In this document: in pieces, positions 1 to 8,736 of the stretch
How the letters are laid out: every line of letters begins with the position of its first letter
Position numbering within the stretch: the stretch's first letter is position 1
Assembly (NCBI GenBank): GCA_018003015.1
Contig: JAGNEZ010000005.1
Location: 122,643-186,642 of the forward strand
From: Phycisphaerae bacterium
GTDB taxonomy: Bacteria; Planctomycetota; Phycisphaerae; UBA1845; PWPN01
Direction of reading: 5' to 3'
DNA length: 64,000 nt
Position numbers and translations under genes: made by a program
The notes under the pieces: generated by a model
Told to the model about the DNA's origin: nothing
The model's database searches: none
What the model saw: only the letters and a program-made list of their open reading frames with translations

Positions 1-321
1 CGGGAAGCTCGTACCGTCCAGAATCACATCGAAGTCCAAGCGAGCGGTGGCGACGTTAGCCAGGGCCTGCATGGCCAGCTGCTCGCCGGTGTTGTAGGGG
101 AACGGCTTGAAGGGGCCGGTGCCGCCCATGGTCCAGCCGCCGGAGGCGCTCGTTGCCTTCACGGCGGCGGCGTCAGGCCAACCGGTCGGCCCGGCGGCCG
201 ACCAGGCGACGTTGGTGAACCCGTCAACGCCGCTGTCGAACGTGAACGCCAAGTCAGCCCGGGTGGGGACAGCCATCGCCCACAGGCTCACTACAGCCAC
301 AACCGAAAGAAGTCGTTTCAT
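1..321 (-). CDS. Secreted protein, N-terminal part (cut by window edge)
   Basis: The frame reads from ATG at 321 to the left window edge without a stop, giving about 107 residues. It opens with MKRLLSVVAVVSLWAMA, a typical Sec signal peptide with probable cleavage near residues 22-23 (TRA). A GGGAGG Shine-Dalgarno lies about 10 bases upstream of the ATG. The mature part is rich in Gly, Ala, Thr and aromatic residues (LAFTFDSGVDGF) and could begin a beta-sandwich, for example a carbohydrate-binding or PEP-CTERM type protein. The C-terminus is outside the window, so no function is assigned. Confidence 0.6.
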   Translation of the reverse strand, partial: MKRLLSVVAVVSLWAMAVPTRADLAFTFDSGVDGFTNVAWSAAGPTGWPDAAAVKATSASGGWTMGGTGPFKPFPYNTGEQLAMQALANVATARLDFDVILDGTSFP

Positions 322-732
322 GCTTTCCCTTTCCTCCCTTCGTAGACAGGGGGAAGTTCTGGCCTTCCGCTTCAGCAGGAGCGAAGTGACCTATCCAGTA
401 TAGTGGCTCAGGCCGTCCATGCCAAAGTGGCTCCGCGCCGTGCCCATGGCATAGGGTATTCACCCCCTACCAGGGCATCGGATCCTCTTTCGGTCGATCG
501 CCAAGCCGCGGAGCAAGCAGGACGCCATCGCGGTTTGAGGCTGCGGTGGCGCGTGTACGGACGAGGGGCGTGAGGCGGACCTCGGCGGCGGTGGCCGAGA
601 ACAGCCCGCCGATCGTCCAGCAGAGGGACCCCGCCGCAGGATTGGGATTCTCATGTCTCCCGGCAGTGGACCGCCTCGGGGCCCGCTCGATTTCGACGAT
701 GGCGGACATGGAGCATGCCGGCCGCCTGGGGG
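322..732. other. Intergenic region without recognisable gene
   Basis: Some 410 bases separate the start of the edge gene from the 3' end of the oxidoreductase. Short open frames occur on both strands but none has a ribosome site or a recognisable protein pattern. A short inverted repeat (ATGCCA near 420, TGGCAT near 449) is the only structure seen. Confidence 0.5.
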
Positions 733-1995
733 CTATCCCAGGGTCATGTCCTGCTTGGCCTTGTCGAAGCGGGCGACCTTTCGTTCCTTCCAAGCGAGCA
801 TGCCCATGCAGAGGGCGGCCTGGACGCGGTAGCCGAACTCGACGTCGGCCACCGGCCGTTCGCGGGAGCGCACGCACTTGAGGAAGTCGACCCAGTGGGC
901 CTTGGTGCTGTCGCCCTTGCTGCCGGGGATGACCTCACCCTGGGACTTGCCAACTGGGGTCACGTTAATGGCCTCGCAGCCGGCCTCCCAAGTGACGTTC
1001 TTGAGGGTGATCGTTCCTTCGTCGCCGCGGATGGTCGGCGGGGTCATGAAGTCGTTGGCCAGGGTGCAACTGATGTTGACGGTGCAGGGTTGCGGAGCGT
1101 CGTAGTCCATGGACAGCGAGAAGGTGTCCGGCACCTCGCGGTCGTAGTTGGTGTACTTGAAGATGCCGCCGGTGGCCACGGTGTACTGGGGGATACCCAG
1201 GCCGAGGGCGATGACGAAGGGCGTGTAGACGTGAGGGAACAGGTCGGTGCAGGGACCGCCGGCGTAGTCGAGGTACTTGCGCCAGCTGAAGAAGCGATCG
1301 ACGGTGAAGGGCACCTTGGGGGCGTCGCCCAGGAAGGCCTCCCAGTCGAGCTGGTCGCCGGGCTTGGCGTTGGGGTCTGGGATGGGCATCCGCTCGCCCC
1401 AGTCGCCCAGGCGGAAGAAGCCGACGTTGACGAGCTGTGGCTTGCCGATGCTGCCCTTCTGGATGATTTCGCCGAGCTTGCGCCACAGTGGGTTGGAGTT
1501 ACCCTGGTTGCCGATCTGAACCACGCGGTTGAGTTTTCGGGTCTCCTCGAAGAAGGTTTTGCTGAGGCTGAGCTGGGTCCAATGGCCCATGGGCTTCTCG
1601 CAGTAGACGTCCTTGCCGGCCCGGATGGCGTCGATGGCCTGAGGCACGTGGTTGCGGTCGGGCGAGGCGATCAGGACGACGTTCACGTCCTTGTCAGCGA
1701 GGAGGTCCTGATGCTTGCGGTAGGGCTTCATGTTGAACTTCTTGGCGGCCTCCTCGCGCCGCGGGCCGAAAGCGTCGCAGGCCGCCACCAGGGCAATGTT
1801 CTCGCCTGCGTCCAGGAGGGTCTTGCACGTGTGAACATGCCCCATGCCGCGACCGCCGACGCCGATGAAGCCGATGCCGATCTTGTCGTTGGCCCCGATG
1901 GTCCTGGCGCTGACCCGTGATGCGGCCACGGCGGCCAAGCCTGCACCGGCGGTCGCTTGAAGGAATGTACGGCGACTGGCTCGAACGCGGTTCAT
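733..1995 (-). CDS. Gfo/Idh/MocA family oxidoreductase, Tat-exported
   Basis: This 420-residue protein is an NAD(P)-dependent sugar or cyclitol dehydrogenase of the Gfo/Idh/MocA family. A twin-arginine signal (ASRRTFLQ, residues 7-14, then an Ala-rich stretch) predicts folded export. The Rossmann domain follows with the glycine motif GFIGVGGRGMG near residues 42-52, and the family signature EKPMGHW lies near residue 134. The C-terminal half (LDWEAFLGDAPKVPF, then GGPCTDLFPH) matches the alpha/beta substrate-binding domain of the planctomycete exported subfamily. The start is backed by GAGGAG seven bases upstream. The gene stands alone. The substrate cannot be read from sequence. Confidence 0.9.
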   Translation of the reverse strand: MNRVRASRRTFLQATAGAGLAAVAASRVSARTIGANDKIGIGFIGVGGRGMGHVHTCKTLLDAGENIALVAACDAFGPRREEAAKKFNMKPYRKHQDLLADKDVNVVLIASPDRNHVPQAIDAIRAGKDVYCEKPMGHWTQLSLSKTFFEETRKLNRVVQIGNQGNSNPLWRKLGEIIQKGSIGKPQLVNVGFFRLGDWGERMPIPDPNAKPGDQLDWEAFLGDAPKVPFTVDRFFSWRKYLDYAGGPCTDLFPHVYTPFVIALGLGIPQYTVATGGIFKYTNYDREVPDTFSLSMDYDAPQPCTVNISCTLANDFMTPPTIRGDEGTITLKNVTWEAGCEAINVTPVGKSQGEVIPGSKGDSTKAHWVDFLKCVRSRERPVADVEFGYRVQAALCMGMLAWKERKVARFDKAKQDMTLG

Positions 1996-2323
1996 TTCGG
2001 ACTCCTCTCTGCGTTTTTCAGACAGATGTGCCCCGACCAGTCGTCTCCCACCTTCCGAGCCGAAGCACCAGGTGTTTCTCGTGCGGCCGCCCGCCGGCCG
2101 TCACTGTGTAAGCCGATTCTATCGTCAAGTGGGCTTCGCATGCCACTCCCGGGGGATCGATGGCTGCAGACACGGCGGCGAACCTCGCCTTCGGCGGGAA
2201 CCGCCTGCCCAGCTGGTTGTCGCCACCGCATCGAATGCGGAGTCTCGGGTTCCCGCGGCGGCGGCAGATGCTACAATCCCACGGTCAAAGCACGTAGGCC
2301 TGCCTGTCATGGAGGAGTACGGC
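1996..2323. other. Divergent intergenic region
   Basis: About 330 bases lie between the divergent starts at 1995 (-) and 2324 (+), so promoters for both are expected here. I could not identify convincing -35/-10 pairs or operators. Confidence 0.4.
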
Positions 2324-2545
2324 ATGTTCGACCCCGACTTCTGCGAGACGGTTTGTCCGATCTGCACGCGGGCCAGAAGGGGCAATCCGTTCGCGCGAAT
2401 GCTCCAGAAGATTGAGCTGCTCGTGACCTTTGGCGGCTGCCCCTGGGGCCGAGCCCGGCGAAGGAAATATGGAGTGCGGCCGGATCAGCCGATCCGGCCC
2501 GACGCAGGATCGCCAGGAAGCTCCTCTCTCAACCGAAAGGGATGA
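2324..2545 (+). CDS. Small CxxC protein of unknown function (73 aa)
   Basis: The start at 2324 is chosen because GGAGGAG lies at 2311-2317 with ideal spacing; an ATG at 2309 is in frame but has no site. The protein begins MFDPDFCETVCPICTRAR, with Cys7, Cys11 and Cys14, and continues with an amphipathic segment (FARMLQKIELLVTFGG) and a basic stretch CPWGRARRRKYGVRP. The CxxC arrangement with a fourth Cys about 28 residues on could bind zinc or be redox-active. Composition and the strong ribosome site argue for a real gene, and it resembles a small conserved protein I associate with planctomycetes, but no function is known to me. The last 15 or so residues are low complexity. Confidence 0.6.
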   Translation: MFDPDFCETVCPICTRARRGNPFARMLQKIELLVTFGGCPWGRARRRKYGVRPDQPIRPDAGSPGSSSLNRKG

Positions 2546-2613
2546 GTCGAACACCCTGGGATTCATCATCTCTCCTCGGTTGGTGCTGTCGTCGATCACC
2601 TATCCTGGACGCA

Positions 2614-3247
2614 TCAACGTTGGGTATGCACTGCGCCGGCGGTGACGGCAAGGAGAACGCCGACGGCGAGCAGTGGGATGGTGAAGCTCTTCGTCTGGTC
2701 GAATGCCACGCCGGCCAGCATCGGGGCGATGGACGCGGGGATATTGGCCGAGAACAGCCAGCCGTAGACCGGGCCGACCTGTTCGGGGCCCCAGTGACAT
2801 GCCACGGAGGATGCGTACAACGCCAGCACGCCGCCGTAGTTGAAGCCCGCGCCCAAGGCCAGGCATCCCAAGCCAACCGCCGATGATCGCGCCGCGGCGC
2901 GGGCCAAGCCGGCCCAGCAACGTGCCGGAGACGATCAACGTCGCGGGGAAGACCATGTAGAACACGGTGAAGGGGACCTGGGCGGCGGCCTGGCTCATAC
3001 CGGGCCCCGCCTTGAGCGCATCCACGAAGATGGACCAGGAGTAGGTCGCGCCGAGGCAGAGCTGCATGACTACTGCGGCTGCGAGAATCAGGTAGCGGCC
3101 GGGGCCAAGCTGAGGCTCACTGCTCCATGGGGGTGGTCGCGGGACGGTGGAGGGCTCTCGCGGTTGTCGCTCGGCAACGGGGCGTTCTCCGTTCTCGTTG
3201 CGGGCTTCATACCATCGAGCGGCCGGGCTATCCACGTCGGAGGTCAT
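2614..3247 (-). pseudogene. MFS transporter (oxalate/formate antiporter-like), middle deleted and frameshifted
   Basis: The ATG at 3247 overlaps the TGA of the upstream propeller gene as ATGA, with a hydrophilic leader of about 50 residues. Then come TM1 (LILAAAVVMQLCLGATYSWS), a loop typical of OFA-type carriers, TM2 (FTVFYMVFPATLIVSG) and the conserved loop LGRLGPRRGAIIGG near 2915-2890. From there the homologous reading moves to another frame, running from GLGCLALGAGFNYGG through YGWLFSANIPASIAP to the end, which matches TM10-12 of the same family. Seven or so central helices (over 200 residues) are absent. The remaining ~210 codons in two frames cannot make a working 12-TM carrier. This may be a recombinational deletion or an assembly collapse. 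Confidence 0.75.
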
Positions 3248-5391
3248 CCGGCACGCGCACGCGGGGCGGAGATGTAGCCGTAGTAGCGGCCCATCCAATA
3301 GGGCAGGAGGTACTCCGCTCCGGACTCGCCGCTCTGGCCGTCGCCGCCTCCGTCGACGTTCAGCTCGTTGCCGTTCCACTTCTGAATCCGGCGCTCGTCG
3401 GGCGGCAATTGAGGCACGGCTTCGGGTTCGACGTCCGGACGCCGTTCGATCTTGATGTCCCCGCGATGCGAGTTGGTCGTTCGCCAGTCGCGGCTGTCCA
3501 GCGGATACTCGCGGAGGATCCAGACGCTACCGTCGAGGTCGATGGGGTCGCCGGTGATGTGACCGTGGATGAAGTTCCAGACGGGGTTGCGTTTGCGTTG
3601 GGTGACCTCGTAGTGCTTGCGGGCGCTGGCCAGGAACGTGGGCTTGAGCTTGTCATCGAAGCAGTAGCGGATGAGGTTGTAGTAACTGAGCCAGTACAGC
3701 TCGTCGTCGGAGTGATTCCATTCGCCCATCGGGTCGGGCAGCCACTTGACCGTGTTGTCGGCGTAGCCGTGCCCGTTGACCAGCTCGTAGAACGCGTCCT
3801 TGAAGCGCTGGGCGCCGGTCAGGCTGTAGGCCAGCTGGAGGAAGGAGAGGATCTCGATCGAGTTGAGCCGCCGATCGCCGCCGATGAGGGGTTGATTCAC
3901 GTACTCGGGATTCCAGCGACCCCAGGTGGTCGGCTTGCCATCGACGTCCACCAGATAGAGCCGATGGTCGAGGATGTGGGTGGTAATGGCTCCGACAATC
4001 CCGGCGATGCGTTTGCGGAGGGCCGGGTCTTTCCTGGCAGTGGTTTCGTCGAGCACGCCGTAGAAGAAGAAGGTCCCGACGATTTCGTCGCTCGAGGTGT
4101 GCCCTTTCCATTCGAAATCGCGTTGCGGACGGGTTCGCCATCGCTCGGGGTCGGATACCTTGAAGCCATCCAACTCGAAGGTGCGGGCCTCAAAACCGGG
4201 AATGCCGGTGATCGTGACCAGCCGTTCGAGGGCGTCCAGACCGTCCATGAGGTTCTCGCGGGCGGCGGTCGCACCGGTGACGGCGAGACGGTACGCCTCG
4301 CCGGCCAGGTACATCGCCGACCATAGGCCGTCGTTGTCGGAGTCGGTGAGTCGCGCCCGGGCATAATCACCATCTGGCAAACGGACGTCGGAGACGAGCC
4401 CATAGCGTATATGGCCAGACCGCAGGACGCTCAGTTTCCGGGCCGCCTTGTCGGCCAGGGTCATGGGCGTGAACTCGATCTTGGACAGGCCGGCCTGACC
4501 GAGCACATACACGTCGTTCCGCGAATCCACGAAGAGGTCGATCACCCGGTCATCGGCCAGCCAGCGCGGCCCGGCGTAGTAGTTGACGTGCCCGGAGCGA
4601 TCCAGGCTGAAGGCTCCCCGCGTCGAGCCGACCCACAGCCGGCCCTCCGCGTCGCGGGCGATGCAGGTCAGTTCCGACCAGGGCAGCGGCACCTTGTCCA
4701 GCGTCGCCCCGAGACCGGTGACGGTGTAAAGCCCCTTGTCGGTGGCAACTTTGAGATTGTCCCTGGCGGCCGCGACAAGCCCGGCAATACGGGCCGGGGG
4801 AACAGGCAGCTCGAGCAGTTGGCCGCCCCGCCAGCGAGCCAGAGCCGTCGCGGAATACACGACGAAGGAGTCGTCGGCAGGATCGAACAACACCTCGGTG
4901 AACCCCGGGTTCGGCTGCTCAAGAAGCCGCTCGCCGCGCACCTCGGTCATCTTGGCCGAGGACAGCAGCAGGTAGTGTCCCGGAGCGGCCGGGGCCACTC
5001 GAGTAAAGCCCGCCGGTCCATTGGGCCGGTAATCCGCGCCTGCCTTGTGAAGAGGTAGCAGGAACCTATCGGTCAGGAAGACGAACTTGCCGCCGAGCAG
5101 TTCGAGGTCGCGATGGTCCAGCTCGGCAATGCCGGCCAGCTCCCGGTAGCGGACCAGCCGACCGTCATCGGCTTTGAGCAGCCCGTTGTTGGTGTTGACG
5201 AGGACTTTGCCGTCTCGGTCGGCCCGTACCGTGCGAAGGTCGAAGTCGGCCAGCCTGACCTCGTTCCTGAACTGGACGGCGTGGTCCTGAGGAAAGGCCA
5301 CATCCTCGTACACCTGCCCTGATCCCGATGCGATGGAGCCGACCAGGAGCGATAGCACGAAGCCGCGAACGCCGTGCGGAAGCGCGGACAT
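3244..5391 (-). CDS. Secreted two-component-regulator-type propeller protein with helical C-terminal domain
   Basis: This 715-residue protein has a signal peptide (residues 1-25, ending ASGSGQ). Residues about 50-310 contain propeller-blade repeats of the Reg_prop kind, such as GKVLVNTNNGLLKADDG and EGRLWVGSTRGAFSL. From about 330 to 700 it is largely alpha-helical, rich in Trp, Tyr and acidic residues (WNHSDDELYWLSYYNLIRYC), resembling an alpha/alpha toroid as seen in some glycan-active proteins. Such propellers normally sense periplasmic ligands in hybrid two-component systems, but no kinase domain is present. The downstream MFS remnant starts inside its stop codon, so the two were translationally coupled, which suggests a role near uptake of some extracellular compound. 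The substrate is unknown. Confidence 0.7.
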   Translation of the reverse strand: MSALPHGVRGFVLSLLVGSIASGSGQVYEDVAFPQDHAVQFRNEVRLADFDLRTVRADRDGKVLVNTNNGLLKADDGRLVRYRELAGIAELDHRDLELLGGKFVFLTDRFLLPLHKAGADYRPNGPAGFTRVAPAAPGHYLLLSSAKMTEVRGERLLEQPNPGFTEVLFDPADDSFVVYSATALARWRGGQLLELPVPPARIAGLVAAARDNLKVATDKGLYTVTGLGATLDKVPLPWSELTCIARDAEGRLWVGSTRGAFSLDRSGHVNYYAGPRWLADDRVIDLFVDSRNDVYVLGQAGLSKIEFTPMTLADKAARKLSVLRSGHIRYGLVSDVRLPDGDYARARLTDSDNDGLWSAMYLAGEAYRLAVTGATAARENLMDGLDALERLVTITGIPGFEARTFELDGFKVSDPERWRTRPQRDFEWKGHTSSDEIVGTFFFYGVLDETTARKDPALRKRIAGIVGAITTHILDHRLYLVDVDGKPTTWGRWNPEYVNQPLIGGDRRLNSIEILSFLQLAYSLTGAQRFKDAFYELVNGHGYADNTVKWLPDPMGEWNHSDDELYWLSYYNLIRYCFDDKLKPTFLASARKHYEVTQRKRNPVWNFIHGHITGDPIDLDGSVWILREYPLDSRDWRTTNSHRGDIKIERRPDVEPEAVPQLPPDERRIQKWNGNELNVDGGGDGQSGESGAEYLLPYWMGRYYGYISAPRARAG

Positions 5392-5693
5392 GGTGGCACC
5401 TCCTCGACTCGAAGACGAGCCTGGTTCAGAACCTATCCCGCCAGGCGCCGGACCGGCATCCCGGTGGTCGAGTCACGGCTCGGAGGCCGGCTCTGCGGTT
5501 CCCGCCGCGATGGGCGCCTAGTGTAGCGAGGAGGGCATGAAAAGCCCATCTCCTGACGGCACACCAGCCGCGGTTCGGCCGGACGCGAGGCCCGGGCCCT
5601 TGAGCGACGTCCGAGTTCAGCATTCTGACGCGGACCGGGCTCGTGCGCGGGGCAGCTTCTGGGTATGCTATTCGGCCGAAGGGAGGATCCTGC
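5392..5693. other. Divergent intergenic region
   Basis: About 300 bases lie between divergent starts at 5391 (-) and 5694 (+). An imperfect hairpin (AGGAGGGC ... GCCCATCTCCT, roughly 5527-5553) is visible, without a T-tract. No other feature was identified. Confidence 0.35.
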
Positions 5694-6800
5694 ATGCTCG
5701 CGAGCATCATTCGCCGTGAGATGACCGTTCTGACGCTGATCGCCATCGAGACCACGCTGCTGGCCGTCGCCGGATGCCAGACGACGGACCCATCGGCCGC
5801 CAGGCAACCGGTCGCCGCCACGCAGCAGGCCGCCACGCGAACGCCCCCGGACCAGGCCGCGGCCACCCGACCGGCCAGGAAGCAGGCTCCCCCCAAGCGC
5901 TACACCTACTCGCCGCGGGTCTACCCGGTCGACCCCCGCGGGTTCTCGCCGGTGGACAAAGCGCTGGCCAAGGCCTACGCCCGAGAGGAGATGATCGCGG
6001 ACGACGCCGAGGGCTCGCTCAACCCTTACGTCCTCAAGGTGATCTCGGCCTACCCCCTGGACGGGTCCTACCCCTATCACTGCGGCTGGGATCCGCGCGA
6101 GTATGACCTCTATAATGGGGTGACCCAGGACATGTGGTTCAAGGGCATGGTCGTGGCCAAGGCCTACCCGGATGGCTCCCGGTGCAGTTACTGCTGCGGG
6201 CTCACCTTCGAGATTTTCATCCGGGCGATGAAGCTCCGCAATATCCAGAAAGGCCTGGACCCCGACGATTTCAACGGGATGACCTTCAACGACCTGTTCA
6301 ACATGCTGCAGCTCTGGTACATCGAAGGCGAAGGCGACTGCGAGCAGCGCGGGATCGTGAGCTACGGCCTCGGCCGGGCGATTCCCAACCTGGAGGACGC
6401 CAGGCCAGGCGATTTCCTGAGCTACAGCACCACCCCACCGGGCGGGCATTCGGTCATTCTCGTGGACTGGATGCGTGATGGACAAGGGAAGATCACGGGC
6501 ATGAAGTACTTCTCGTCGAACCTGTCGGGGACCCACGGGCCCGGCTACGGCGTCGGCAAGTTCAGCGACTGCAACAACGGGCGCGGCCTGCTCCGCAAGT
6601 CGGTTCGCATCGGCCGGGTGGGTGCAATCAAGGACTACAAGTCCTTCGATCGGCTCACGATCCCCGCGCGCAACGCCTACGCCCCGACCCAGCCGGATCG
6701 AATCATCTACGTGCCCGCGACCCAACCGGCGGAAGCGCCGAAACGCCAGGAAGCGGGGCCGCGTTCGCCGTCAAAGGGAACGCCGGACCTTCAAGGGTGA
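5694..6800 (+). CDS. Lipoprotein with NlpC/P60- or CHAP-like cysteine peptidase domain
   Basis: The ATG at 5694 is preceded by GGGAGG. The 368-residue product has a lipobox LAVAGC (Cys28) followed by a Pro/Ala/Thr-rich linker to about residue 70. The globular domain has a cysteine cluster in SRCSYCCGLTFE (residues 162-173) and a histidine in GGHSVILVDW (His252), spaced like the Cys-His pair of papain-fold NlpC/P60 or CHAP peptidases. The ARPGDFLSY segment just before the histidine is the usual lead-in to that strand. The likely role is cleavage of peptidoglycan stem peptides or a related amide at the outer membrane or periplasm. Which of Cys164, Cys167 and Cys168 is the nucleophile is uncertain. 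A second NlpC/P60 gene follows 85 bases downstream, so the two probably form an operon. Confidence 0.6.
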   Translation: MLASIIRREMTVLTLIAIETTLLAVAGCQTTDPSAARQPVAATQQAATRTPPDQAAATRPARKQAPPKRYTYSPRVYPVDPRGFSPVDKALAKAYAREEMIADDAEGSLNPYVLKVISAYPLDGSYPYHCGWDPREYDLYNGVTQDMWFKGMVVAKAYPDGSRCSYCCGLTFEIFIRAMKLRNIQKGLDPDDFNGMTFNDLFNMLQLWYIEGEGDCEQRGIVSYGLGRAIPNLEDARPGDFLSYSTTPPGGHSVILVDWMRDGQGKITGMKYFSSNLSGTHGPGYGVGKFSDCNNGRGLLRKSVRIGRVGAIKDYKSFDRLTIPARNAYAPTQPDRIIYVPATQPAEAPKRQEAGPRSPSKGTPDLQG

Positions 6801-6885
6801 CCAGGGCGAAAGCCCGAGCAGGGCCGACTCGCCAGAAGCTGGGAACGGACCAGCGCCGACACAGCGAGAGGGATGTGCCTTGATC

Positions 6886-8676
6886 ATGATCTTCTCAACC
6901 TCCCTATGGGTCTGCCTGGCCTGTGGCGGCCTCACCGCCGGGTCGACGAGTTCGCCCAGTTCGGAGTTGGATGCCATGATTCGTGATGCGATCGAGACGT
7001 TCCAGCCCGTGTGGCTGCCGCCGAGAGACGGGATGCGGGGCCTGTCGGTTGTGGTCGATGCTGTTGGCGGCGAACCGGCCGGCGTCGAGCGGCGCGCGGC
7101 CGACGAGATGGCCCTGCTGACCGCGGCTCATCTGGCCCATCTGATCCAGAAGGCCGACGGGCGGGCGGTGATGGCCCGCCTGGACGACCGGCCGCGGCCG
7201 GCGAAGGTGCCGTCCGGCGAGGATTGGATCAGCCATTTGTGCAGAGAAACGGGCGCCCATTTCATCGTCGGCATCCGGTACTCGACGGTCTGCCCGCCGA
7301 CACCGGCGCCGGCGAAGGGATGGCCTTATCCGCGCATTCAGCAAGCCATGGCCAGTGGGCTGGGGGCATCCGACGTGGTTACCGGTGAGTACCTGCCGGA
7401 CCGCATCCCGGACATCAGGATCACGTTGCCGATGCCGGCCGGGGGCGAGGACAGGCGGCACCGCCATGTCGACTGGGCGGAGAAGGTCTTCAAGGCCCTG
7501 GCCCCCTGCGTGAAGGAGAATCACGAGACGCTGGACGCGGCTCGAGCCCGGCGATGGCCCCACCCGCCTGCGAGAAGGGAAAAGCCCTCTTTTGACAGTA
7601 TTGAGGAGTTCCTGCATCACCAGGTCGGCGCGGTCGCCCGCTCGATATGGCCGCAAGGCGCCCTGCCCGTTTCCAGAGCGGCCTGGTTCGCGACCATGCT
7701 GCGCCGCACCGCCCTGAGCGACAACACTGCGATCTACTACGCTCCCCAGGTGACGCTGGACGGCGACACGGTCGTGGCCGGCGGTGCGACGAGTGTTCCC
7801 ACGTTCCTGCCCACACTGGAGATCGCTCTGCACGCCCTGGGCGTCAGGAACGTCCGGTCTGAGATGCGTCTCCTGCCGGACAACCAGCGGCTGGGCGGCA
7901 AGCTGTTCGGCGTGTGCCTGGCCACCACCGCACTGACCTTCCAGGAGCCGACCGAACTGGCCACGCGGCAGACGCAGCTGCTTTACGGCGAACTGCTGTT
8001 CCTGCTCGACCGTGAGCCCGGCTTTTTCCTCGTGCAGGCCGGCGACGGCTATCACGGCTGGGTGCGCGAGGAGTCGATCCGCCTGCTGGATCGCGAGCCG
8101 TTCCAGGCTCGAAGCCGGGCCCGACAGGGGGCACTGCTGGCCAACCTCGAACTGCCCATGCTGCGCGTTCCGCGCGGCTCGCGGCTGCCGATCCTGAGGG
8201 CGAGTGCCTCCGCGATCGATCTCCTCGGACCGGACGACAGCGTGATCCAGGCACCGCCGGACAAGGTTCGCCCGATCGATGAGGGTGACCGGCTCGAGAT
8301 CCGGGCCAAGACGGCCCTGACGCTGCAATACATGCCGTACGTCTTCTCCGGGCGCTCACCGGTCGGACCGGACTGCAGCGGCATGGTCACCAACGTGTGT
8401 GAGGACGAGGGAACACCGGTGGCCCGCGATGCCGCTCAGCAGTTCCTCAGCGGGAAACTCGTGGCAACACACTGGTATCGAGACGACATCCGGGCGGGCG
8501 ACCGAGTCTACTTCGTGGACGTGACCGGCAAGATCTCGCACACCGGCATCGCCATCACACCGACTCACTTCGTTCACTCTTCGCCGCCGTGCGTACAGAT
8601 CAGCAGCCTCAAGCCCGGCGATCGGCTCTACCGGAAGGAGTGGGACGAGCGCTTCCTGGGCGCCAAGCGACCCTGA
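6886..8676 (+). CDS. NlpC/P60 family endopeptidase with SH3-like region and degenerate amidase-like N-terminus
   Basis: This 596-residue protein has a likely signal peptide (residues 1-20). Residues 52-130 resemble an N-acetylmuramoyl-L-alanine amidase (Amidase_3) core, but the zinc ligands appear lost: the usual DAGHGG is DAVGG (58-62) and the usual SIH is GIR (129-131). Residues about 365-430 look like an SH3b segment (YGELLFLLDREPGFF ... GYHGWVREESI). The C-terminal NlpC/P60 domain has the triad Cys497 (GPDCSGMV), His552 (ISHTGIAI) and His564 (FVHSS). It should hydrolyse gamma-D-Glu-diaminopimelate-type bonds in peptidoglycan. The start could instead be TTG at 6880, which sits six bases after GAGAGGGA. 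It follows another papain-fold gene and probably shares its transcript. Confidence 0.8.
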   Translation: MIFSTSLWVCLACGGLTAGSTSSPSSELDAMIRDAIETFQPVWLPPRDGMRGLSVVVDAVGGEPAGVERRAADEMALLTAAHLAHLIQKADGRAVMARLDDRPRPAKVPSGEDWISHLCRETGAHFIVGIRYSTVCPPTPAPAKGWPYPRIQQAMASGLGASDVVTGEYLPDRIPDIRITLPMPAGGEDRRHRHVDWAEKVFKALAPCVKENHETLDAARARRWPHPPARREKPSFDSIEEFLHHQVGAVARSIWPQGALPVSRAAWFATMLRRTALSDNTAIYYAPQVTLDGDTVVAGGATSVPTFLPTLEIALHALGVRNVRSEMRLLPDNQRLGGKLFGVCLATTALTFQEPTELATRQTQLLYGELLFLLDREPGFFLVQAGDGYHGWVREESIRLLDREPFQARSRARQGALLANLELPMLRVPRGSRLPILRASASAIDLLGPDDSVIQAPPDKVRPIDEGDRLEIRAKTALTLQYMPYVFSGRSPVGPDCSGMVTNVCEDEGTPVARDAAQQFLSGKLVATHWYRDDIRAGDRVYFVDVTGKISHTGIAITPTHFVHSSPPCVQISSLKPGDRLYRKEWDERFLGAKRP

Positions 8677-8736
8677 GCCGCGGCCATGAAACGACCGGTG
8701 TCCTTTGCCCGGCCCGCATAGCCGACGCGGGGCGAA

